DNA of 64,000 bases, from the NCBI GenBank assembly GCA_029891385.1, contig CM057235.1:23987120-24051119 (forward strand), read 5' to 3'. This document shows, one piece after another, positions 55,321-64,000 of the stretch (positions are counted from its first letter, which is position 1; each line of letters begins with the position of its first letter). The stretch comes from Erythroxylum novogranatense. Lineage: Eukaryota > Streptophyta > Magnoliopsida > Malpighiales > Erythroxylaceae. A program made the position numbers and the translations under genes. The notes under the pieces were generated by a model, which was not told the DNA's origin, did not search any database, and saw nothing but the letters and a program-made list of their open reading frames with translations.

Positions 55321-58300
55321 TATAAAAATTTTGTCCTCGAAATTCTCAGTCAACGGTTCACTATGACCGTTATCAAATGACCCTACAGGTCCCATACACT
55401 TTTCCACTCAATGATTCATTTTTGAAAGGTCACAAGAACTACACTCGATCGCTTGTTCACCACTTATTTGACTAACTCATTATCACTCATCACAGTAGAC
55501 AGACTCAACAAGGCTGTCAGTTGGCGATCTCACTATCTTAACTATCTCACTTGCCATTTTCAGAGTAGCCACTACTTTTAGTTCCAATACTATGACTTAA
55601 ATCACTATTTTCGAACTTGTTATCATTCAATACCTTTTTCTCAATATACAGACTTATTCTAATAACTTCCTTAATACCCTTTTTTGTCAATTCTGCGTAC
55701 ACTTTGTCACTATGATACTTACAATAAAATAGATTCTCTCATCTGTGACACTTCCCTTTTCTTTGGTACCAACACAGTGGCACTTATCTCTATTTTTCAC
55801 TATAACCGGTGGTAATCCACCTAACACATTTATCCCTCATATTTCATTGACTCTTAGATCACCATTAATTCTATAATCATTCAATCAAAACTATATCATT
55901 GGGGTATAATCCTCTACAGTCCAACTTAAGCACTTTGCCTATTGAACATTCAAACCTCTACGCACTTGAATCTAATCACTTCGTTCTATTCCCTTAGTTA
56001 TTCAATTTCACTTTTCGCATATACTTACTAGAATGTCTAGCTTTGACTTTTCACTTTCTTGTTCTATCACCTTTTTGTCGGGTACACATACTACTTCTTT
56101 GAGTCATTCAATATTGTTTTTTTTTATTTCACTCGCATATTCAGACTCATTATAGGACTCACCACTTTAACTTCTACACTCTTAACCTTTCTTACTTCTA
56201 TCCAGTATCACTAGATCTACAACTTCAATTTTCCAGTAACACTTCATAATTACCCATAATCCACTTGACATTCTTTGAAAATCCCAATATATGTAATTGG
56301 TCTGTTTATTGCAGCATTATCTGTTCACTATTTGAGTTTAGTAGGAAGAATTGTCTGTTCATTTTAGAATTGTCGGTATAGTAGTCATTTATGCCCGTCT
56401 TTTTCCTCGAATTAACACAATGTATCCTTATAGGAATCTAAAGTCTCCAATACCATTTATCAAAGTCATTTCAATTTATCTTACACCATTTTAACATATT
56501 GTCTCAGTTCATCACACACTGCCCACTCTCCAAGGGTATGCTTATCCTCAGTATCAAATTCCTCAATTATTCATATAGTTCTTTTTACTTTTCACTGTTC
56601 AACACTTTCACACACATTACGTCTATAAACATAGTCACTACCATTTGCTTACCTTACATAATTCCCTATTAGGGTCTTGTTGACTTTACCATACATCATT
56701 CAACTTTTTCATTGAGTCCACAAGTAGTGTATTTGCAATCCCTTTATAAAGGTAACACTACATCACGTCATTGTCAGTTTCCCTTTGGGATTTCTTTTCT
56801 CTACTCATTTTTTCTTTTCAATTGATTTCTTGTCATTCACATCAACATATTCCAATACCTAGTCATCCGTACTTGGACTTCCATAAATTCCACTTTATTT
56901 GAGTATTTCACTTCGCAGTTCGGGACTATTTTCTTCTTAGTTTCAAATCAAGATTTCTCAACAGTTTTGCATCACATATGGAGATCTATTCACTTCACAT
57001 TGCAATAGAATCACCTCAAATTAAAATTCCACTTACGTAGTTGGATACTTTACATTTCCGTACACACAATACAGATAACATCAGTCGTATATTTCACTTG
57101 TTATGTCTAAATCTCCTCTTGAGATATGACTCAATTTCACTTTTGATTTCGTCCGTACTTCTTTTCGTTTGACCATTAGTCTTGCTACCGTCGTTATACT
57201 ATTCACGAAAGCCTCATCAGCCAATTAGTGTCCCTAATTGCTTTTCAATCATTCTCAACTATACGCACTATCTCAATCAGAACAATTTTATGCCATAATT
57301 TAAAGATCAGAACAGTCCTTGTACTAAGGTTCCATGTGACAGTCCTTTTTTTTTTTGTTCATTTCCTCTCATAAAGGTACATTCAGTCCTCTTATGTCTT
57401 ACTTTAACCCATTATGAACTTTACACTTATAGCCACTCTAATCATTCACCGATCATCTCCTCTATGATTTCCATGTATCTTTCACATACGTTTCATTAAT
57501 CATGATCAACTTTACTTTCCAATAGATACTCCCAACGGTAAATAGACTTAAATGCGACAACTCTTTTCATATATCACTATCATTGTTTCATTTTTTTTTC
57601 ATTTCCCTAGTTTCATTCCCATATCATTCATGTGTCAGCTTGACCTTTTAAGGTCATATCCACTTAGCTTATACAATGTCATCTCCTTATTGCTACATAT
57701 CTCTTTATCTTCCTCAAACAATCTATAATAGGGTATTCACAGTCCCCAAAACACGACAAAATCGGTGATACAACTCCACTGTATCTCTATCTATTTACCC
57801 ATCCATTTACCATTTCTGTGTCCATATACATCTTTTCAACCAATCCAGAATTTTCCGATATACAATCAGTAGAAATTGTCAGTCTGTCTTTTTCCTTTAC
57901 GATCTTATTATACTGATTTCCAAACTCTTAGCACCATATTCACATAACCATTTCAGTCCCAAGCTTATGCACTCATAATCATACTCGTTTCACGAGTTCA
58001 TTTCAGTTTATCTGTACACTTTTATCTCACCATTTCTACTTTTTCTTACCCTACTAGGCACTTTGCTCTTTCAGTTCTTTCAGTTCTAGGTAGATCGTTA
58101 CGGTACAATATTGACCTTATTACAATCTCACTATCATCATCAACCTATGATATCTACTGATATCGAACACAAATGCAGTGAATCAATATCTGCCTGATCG
58201 GACCATCTACGTTTTACTCAGTTCCAATGTTTCCCATTTCATCGCATCTACAAATGTAACTCTAATTCCTAATCATCCGGACTTTTCATCTCACTTAGTC

Positions 58301-58706
58301 CTACTATAACCAAGATGCTTCTCATATCTCCAGAGACCTCTCCAAGTTCTGATATATTCGTTTTACATCGCCGTAATATTGCCACATTAATCAGGGGACT
58401 CAGTTTGATATCAATTCTTTCCTTAATCAGTCTAGGCCAACATAGTCGTTCTAACCACAGTACATTATAATTCTCATTATCGATGATTCCTTTTTCCCAT
58501 TCCTCATTGCCCATACACATTCATGGGCTCACATTCTAATACGGTCTCACTTTTCTCTCACTTAGTCACTTAACACGTAAGCACACGTAGGATTTATCCT
58601 CGTGCGACTCAGACTAGGGATTAGTTACGACGGTCTGCAACGACACGACTCAAATGCATGCAACTTGACCTATGTTTCAGACTGTGCCTAGATACATTCG
58701 TATTGC

Positions 58707-58721
58707 TGGGCTCTGATACCA
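58707..58721 (-). promoter_or_regulatory. Primer-binding site of the LARD (initiator Met tRNA)
   Basis: TGGTATCAGAGCCCA on the minus strand is 6 bp from the LTR end at 58728. It is a 12-base-plus match to the initiator-Met tRNA 3' end and is intact. Confidence 0.9.
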
Positions 58722-58727
58722 CCTAAA

Positions 58728-60509
58728 TGTAACACCCCACTCCCGAGTGACCCGAACCTGATATCGTTGGTGATATCCGAGTCCGTGCCCCGCGAGGGTG
58801 GCGAACTACATCAGTCGGTGAAAACTCAGTATATCATTTTCTTCTGTCTTGTTTTTTTTTAACCGTACATTAGCATGGCAAAAACAGTAGACAGTAGAAA
58901 ACATTTGCAGTTATTACAATCATTTAACAATATTTTACAGTAACCATAAAGTTCACATACTAATTAGTTTACAAAGGTTGCGGAATACAATCTTGAGTCC
59001 ATGTTCACAATTAACCATTTTCGCTTATTACGGTCATCCAATAATAATTTACAATCACCAATGTATAAAACAATAAAACCACAATGGGCTCATTATAAAT
59101 ATAAAGCATTGTTGTGCAATGATTGCGGAAACTAATTCGATAAGACACTAATACAGACGCAAATTGATCTCGACCTCTATCCTTCACTTGCCTACAGTAG
59201 ACCTACTCCCGTGTCAAACGGGGTACTCTTCAAGTCCTGAAAAATATATTGCAATTTTGGATGAGTTTGCGAACTCAATGAGGAACTATCCTCGATGGTT
59301 CTCCCAATTCATGCATCACATAATCAATTCACAGTAATAAGGCAGTTACAGTAATACTACGATCTACGGTCACAGTAATATACAGTCACAATACAGTAAA
59401 ACCCATTTCGGGTATTCAATCCAGTAATGATGCAATGCACATGTGACTCTTTTTCCAATTTAATTACAGTGTTGTGACCGAGTGCCGTAAACAGTATTCA
59501 GTGATTAGTAGACGCGTCTGGGGAGAATTATCTCCCTTCGAGCTCTAGGCTCGTTTCAGTATTTCGAGCTATAAGCTCGTTTCAGTATTAATGGCGACTC
59601 GGTTCACAATTTTCCTTTATCAGTTTATGCATCTGTGTATGAATGCACATGCCCAGTTACAACATCCCCATAAACAGTTAATCATTCATAGTCAAGCACA
59701 CTCAATTAATAGTCAATATGCACAAGTAACAGTCCATAATTCACAACAATGAACAGTTCATAATTGACAATCAATCACAGTCAATCACAGTAATGGCAGA
59801 CAGGTCACACAATGTACACATTCCTAGTACCGCCATTATCCCCATATTTGACAAGTAATAATTGAGAAACCCATCTAGGTTACTCACCAATTACTTCCGA
59901 GCTAATGCCAAGAAGTCTCTGCTACGTCGGTCGATCGACGCTCCAGTTGTGTCGCTATAAGAATCAGAGAACAAAACGATTACTAAATATCCAATCTTAG
60001 TTAGTTAATGATGCACATGCAGGTGAAAATGCATGTTCATGAGATTCCTAGCCCTAATCCCAATTTTTTTCCATAAAAAAATCCTTTTAAAAATTAGAAA
60101 TCCAATGGCACTGAGGGCGCTCAATTTGGACCTCTATAGGCCCCCAATTAAATAAAACAGTGATGAAATACCCATTTCTCGGACACCCGTCAATTTCCCG
60201 TCCAAAAATTTCCAATCTCTCAGGAAATGAAATTAAATATTCTATGAATCCGATGCCTCAAGAATCAGGTCAATCGGATGTCGAACGGAAAAGTTATTCC
60301 CAAAAGAATACAAAAAAGCAAATAAAACAATTCATATATATATATACCCCTATTTCCTTCTCTTTTTCCTATCTTCAAACCGAAATTCAAATACCTATAA
60401 CTCCTTGCACACAATTCAGAAAATTACAAACCATATCTCGTTGGAAAGATCATGAAACCCTCTACAAGTTTCATGAAGACCAGAAAAAATCAATTTTACC
60501 CCTAAGGGT
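58728..60509 (-). repeat. 5' LTR of the LARD, 3' part
   Basis: It starts on the plus strand with TGTAACACCCC and matches 51197-52940. It is cut at 60509 ('cccctaagggt') by the family C LTR; the uninterrupted sequence in the 3' LTR is 'cccctaagggtgtcaaaa' at about 52930. The remaining LTR should follow the family C element beyond the window. Confidence 0.92.
59263..59611. repeat. Conserved hairpin segment in LARD 5' LTR
   Basis: GAGTTTGCGAACTC (59263-59276) and the neighbouring AACTATC...GATGGTT (59284-59300, one mismatch) are followed by an array bounded by GTTGTGACCGAG (59471-59482) and CTCGGTTCACAAT (about 59599-59611). Inside are GAGCTCTAGGCTC and GAGCTATAAGCTC units spaced about 30 bp. 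Confidence 0.7.
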
Positions 60510-62604
60510 TGTTGGAGTTATGTAAATATAGTGCCCTGAAAAGCAAGTGTGTTTACATGTAACTTTATCTTCTTCGCCTGCTTTGTAATGAAAATATTTA
60601 TTATTAATAAAACAAAAGAGTTTGGTTTTATCTGTATGAGCATTATATATCTGGTCATAAGGTACCAAGATTCATTTGTAAGTAATATACATATACATAG
60701 AGATGTATGGGAAACATGTATATTATTAGAATCAATTAATTGATTCACAGTTGAATAATCAAGTTGGTCTTTTGATTATGGTTTAGATCAGTAGTGTTGC
60801 GATTTATCTCCATATAAGTAAAGGAGTTTACTTAAAGGGAATGATGAGTTTCATATCATGATAGTAGTAGACTATCGATAATGGCACTATTAAATGAATT
60901 GAAATCAAGTATGTTTTCAAGAATAAAGTGGGCCGTTACTTTAATCTTAAAACATACAACTTAAGCATTCGCTATTATGAACCACAATCTTGATGAGTGG
61001 TGAACTCATATGTGTTTCATTATAATTCTTGATATGATCGGAATGGATTTTTACAGGTATTAATCCAAAGGTTCGCATGTTGGAATTATTAATTGAAACA
61101 TGTATCGTGAACATTCACTCAAATAAAGAGTTTATAGTGTTATCATCTCTTCTAGATGTTTTAAGGAGATTTGGTGATTAAACTGGCGCCAGTAGTTTGA
61201 TGGACTAGCTACCCATCAAGTCTTAACACTAAGATGAGATCTTATGTGTTAATCACCATATAAAGTAAAATGAGAGATCTAGAAGGAAAAACCAACATAA
61301 GAGCAAAACGGTAATTTTACCCTTTATTGTGCGGATGGCTATAATAAGGTTCTAAATAGGGTTTGCAATTGGACATATTCTCATAATATTTAATAATTCA
61401 AGAGTTCAACTAATTTTCTTTAGTGGAATGACATTTAGTTAATAAGCTAGAATTAATTCCAATGAGATTGAATTATTTCTAGGCTTATTGGAGCTTGAAT
61501 TATGAAAGTCCAATAAAATTCCCCGCTTGGTTTTAAGGAAGGTTATCAAGCTAAGTAAGAAGTAGTTTGGAGGCTTTAGAAGTCCATAATTGAATGATGG
61601 GCTTATACTAATTAATGGTTAATTGGAAGCCCATATGTTCATTTAGAAATGGGCTTGTTTTGGTTTAATGTAATTGATTAGATTAATTATATTAAAACAA
61701 TTTTTTTTAAATGGAGAAGAAGCAATTTCGAAATTGTGTTAGGTTAGATGTGAAACCACACATTTAACATTAAAATACTAAATAAAGATGGTCTTTATTA
61801 TGGTTCATCATTATTAAATGGAGTTATGAACTTACCATTAAATGGTTTAATGGTTGGCTTTTAATGTTGGCATGTAACCTATTTGCATTCATTAGATTAA
61901 AGATGAAAGATGTGCATTAGATGGACCATCTTCCTTCTTTCTTCTTTCCAAAACCGAAATGGGTATTCAATTATAGGTTATGGTCTTTTCAAATAGCCAT
62001 TTTAAAGATAAATGAAGTAAGTCTCATTTATTGGCTATTTGATGAGTGATTAATGTAAGTGATGCATTGGATGCCTCTCACTCTTTCCATTCATGCATAT
62101 TTCGAAATTGAGATGTAAGAAAGGGTTCTTGCATGGTTTTAGACATTCTCTTTTCATGCAAGGTAGAACCGAAAATTCCTAAGTGAAAGAATTGAAAGAG
62201 TTTCAATTTTGGTTCTTCTTCTTCTAAGAAAATCTCCTACAAATATTTCTTCTCCTTTCCCACCAAAGGATTTTGTTAACCTAGTTGTCCTTGAAGAACA
62301 AGTGGTAAATCTAATTCAGAGAGGATACTACTACAAGGAAGAAGATAGATTGCTAAAGGAAAAGACTCAAAGGCAAAGGATTTGGATACAAGAAGGAGAG
62401 GATAGCAAATGAGGATTTAAAGTCAGAAATGAAGGAGTCGGTAATTTCTTTTATCTTGTTCTTGGTTTTATTATCCTTATACCATATCATGTATGGATTA
62501 GCATGTTGATTTGGATATATTGCTTCCGCTGCAAGATGATTTCTTAAAAGTTTTGAAATCTATCGTTTCTCCAAACTAAACATGCTTTCTTTTCCGATCC
62601 AACA
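60510..62604 (+). repeat. 5' LTR of the family C element (2,095 bp)
   Basis: TGTTGG...CCAACA ends. The first about 800 bp are shared with 49232-50030. The 67-codon frame at 62209-62412 lies within it and looks like chance. Confidence 0.88.
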
Positions 62605-62606
62605 AT

Positions 62607-62618
62607 TGGTATCGAGCC
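62607..62618 (+). promoter_or_regulatory. Primer-binding site of the family C element
   Basis: TGGTATCGAGCC starts 3 bp after the LTR end. It is one deletion/substitution away from the initiator-Met site TGGTATCAGAGCC. Confidence 0.75.
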
Positions 62619-64000
62619 GGTTTTTATGCATGATTTCGGTTCCTATATGGTGGATGCATGGGTTGGCAATCTTTTATGTATACTGCATATTTTATGTGAT
62701 AGAAATATATATGGTGTATGTTGCTCTTTGGTTGTCCATAGAAGTTAAATTTTATCTTGTAAGATTTCTTCATTTGGTCAGTAACAAGGAGGGTGGTCTA
62801 TCATCACCATGTTTCCTCCTTGGTTTCTTTTTCTATTTTATTTGATTTTGTAATGTACAAATTGATGTAATGATGAAGAAGGAGCAGCCATGGATTGAAG
62901 AAATGGAAAGGTAAAATTTTCGTGTATCCTTTTGTGTTTTGGCATAAGTTTTGTGAAAACTAAGTTGCTGGAATTTTGTTTCAATGAATCATATTTCAGT
63001 TATGATTGGAAAACAAGTGCTGGTTTTTGTTTCAAAGAATCCAATTTCGGTTTTGCTAAAATACTAACTGTTGTTTTAATTTTCATGAAATGAGTTTCGG
63101 TTTTAATAAAACAAGTGCTGGAATTTTTGTCAAAACAAAGATTTGGTTTTCTAAAATCTAGTGCTGGAATTTTATTTTTCAAAATGACAAAATTCTAATT
63201 TCATAAATGTCATTAAATTTTGTTTACCGAATGGGCCGATCATGTTAGCGAAGAGTTCAAGCGGAAGATCCAAGATGAAGAAGCATTTTTGGGCCTAAAA
63301 GGCTTGTAATTATTTTATGTTTCTAGGATGGACAATCAAAAGTGGCTTTATTAGTTCATGTGATGAATGGAGAAATGAATGCTTGCAATATGTGATATTA
63401 TGTGATTGCATGTCATTTAGAAAATTGTCAACCCTAGGCCTTGCCATGCATTCATTATGTATGAGATATATAATGAAACAATATAGGATGGATAATAAAT
63501 TGCATCTAGACAAGATGGTATTTAAAACTTAAAGCCCAAAAGATTGAGTGGGAGAGGATGCTCCTGTGAGAGTCCACGGTCTCCAAATGATGGCCCGTTT
63601 GCATGTGGTGAAGTGTTACTCCCCATCGGAGGGCATGGATCCTAGATCTTGCATGGTTTGGGTTTCCTTAAGGATAAGTCCACTTAATGATAGCAAATAT
63701 GACCTCCCACCGAGGCATGATTTGTAGGTATCTTTAGTGAATGAATGAAATGGTTATACACTCAACATTTTTATCAATAAACCGCCCACCGTAGCTCATG
63801 GTAAAAGTATGGACCAAATTAAGACACTTCTTAAAAATTGAGCATGAGATGCTTGGTAGTTTTTTAGTGGGAGGGTCCCGCTTTTCTTTTAATAGATAAG
63901 ATGGCCCACCGTCACTTAGTCTCATTATAGATAAGAAAATAACCGTCAGATAATGTTTTAATTTTTAAGTTTTGTTAAATCTATCATCGGCATACATGCA
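62619..64000 (+). other. Family C leader region, non-coding
   Basis: No gag-like frame appears. 62964-63190 is a degenerate tandem repeat, and 63625-63915 has several CCCACCG/CCCATCGG motifs about 75-120 bp apart. A long untranslated leader or a non-autonomous element would explain this. Confidence 0.5.
62964..63190 (+). repeat. Degenerate ~50-bp tandem repeat in family C leader
   Basis: Units start near 62964, 63017, 63067, 63115 and 63161. Each runs roughly '(a)gtgctggaatttttgtt', a short A-rich part, 'tttcggtttt' and 'ctaaaa'. Spacing is 46-53 bp. Confidence 0.7.

Larger units (their letters stand above)
55308..58727 (-). other. LARD internal domain, non-coding
   Basis: This is 3.4 kb between PPT and PBS. 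On the minus strand it is purine-rich and interrupted by frequent stops. I searched for protease DSG, RT YxDD, integrase HHCC and the zinc knuckle and saw none. The 83-codon frame at 58269-58520 (minus) has no family resemblance that I recognise. It presumably carries packaging signals and relies on proteins of a relative. Confidence 0.75.
51197..60509 (-). mobile_element. LARD-type non-autonomous LTR element (family B LTRs)
   Basis: The minus-strand order is 5' LTR (from beyond 60509 down to 58728), PBS (58707-58721), internal region (58727-55308, 3,420 bp), PPT (55320-55308) and 3' LTR (55307-51197, 4,111 bp). The internal region has no gag or pol motif in any frame; its longest frame is 83 codons. 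LTRs of about 4-4.5 kb around a non-coding domain of about 3.5 kb define the large retrotransposon derivatives (LARDs) first described in barley and related grasses. The 5' LTR is interrupted by a family C element at 60510. Confidence 0.85.
60510..64000 (+). mobile_element. Family C LTR retrotransposon, 5' part, runs off the window
   Basis: The LTR 60510-62604 starts TGTTGGAGTTATG and ends GATCCAACA. A primer-like site follows at 62607 and then leader sequence without coding potential to 64000. It inserted into the LARD 5' LTR. The target copy before it is AGGGT (60505-60509); its partner is outside. The superfamily cannot be assigned without the coding part. Confidence 0.85.

Noticed and set aside
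58269..58520. 83-codon frame in LARD internal domain as possible gag
   Set aside because: No capsid motif or zinc knuckle, and no flanking coding frame; not enough to call a gene.
60160..60525. 121-codon plus-strand frame, paralleled at 52591-52887
   Set aside because: It sits in the LARD LTRs and is broken between the two copies by small indels, so coding is not conserved. The second half crosses into a different element.
62209..62412. 67-codon frame with charged residues in family C LTR
   Set aside because: No homology and no matching part in the truncated copy at 49232; probably chance.

Overview
The window is AT-rich plant nuclear DNA, almost certainly from a eudicot. It is a retrotransposon-dominated intergenic region with one clearly intact host gene, a plant BAHD acyltransferase of 438 codons on the minus strand at 37688-39004. 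Nearly everything else is transposable-element DNA in several nested generations. All boundaries were read by eye from terminal motifs, target-site duplications (TSDs), primer-binding sites (PBS), polypurine tracts (PPT) and protein motifs.

Region by region. 1-2011 is the right part of a long LTR ('family A', TGTTGG...CCAACA) inserted into an L1-type LINE (minus strand, 2012-4546). 4547-8764 holds little that can be named, apart from a signal-peptide mini-ORF at 7330. 8767-37545 is, in origin, a single pogo/Lemi1-like DNA transposon of about 2.1 kb. Its transposase (minus strand) survives as four pieces. It was split by a copia element (9508-27025), a second copia element (27272-32587) and a giant solo LTR (32805-36603), with TSDs ACACT and TTATA for the last two and GTCCT/GTCCC for the first. 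The first copia element carries a chromodomain Ty3/gypsy element (10185-23324), and that element's 5' LTR carries another giant solo LTR (10710-15077, TSD GTCAA). Nesting is thus four deep. The second copia element contains a piece of family A LTR.

37688-39004 is the BAHD gene. 40090-40440 is a cluster of palindromic repeats resembling the subterminal repeats of CACTA transposons. 41620-44223 is a family A 5' LTR on the minus strand. 44280-44893 holds relics of a Ty3 pol gene interrupted by a third giant solo LTR (44899-48601, TSD TTTAA). 49232-51196 holds fragments of a 'family C' LTR and a family A LTR. From 51197 a minus-strand element has 4.1 kb LTRs and a 3.4 kb internal region with a clear PBS and PPT but no recognisable genes. 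This is the architecture of a LARD (large retrotransposon derivative). Its 5' LTR is cut at 60510 by a family C element (LTR 60510-62604, PBS 62607), which runs off the window.

The solo LTRs and the LARD share one giant LTR family ('family B'; ends TGTAACAYCCC...GGGGTGWTACA). These LTRs carry a structured segment that recurs in the copies: an outer inverted repeat (GTTGTGACC/GGTCACAAC) enclosing tandem mini-hairpins of the GAGCC...GGCTC type, then two further hairpins. This, the dissected pogo element and the LARD are the most interesting items. None of the element genes is intact. Most premature stops are of the CAG/CAA-to-TAG/TAA or TGG-to-TAG kind expected from deamination of methylated cytosine.
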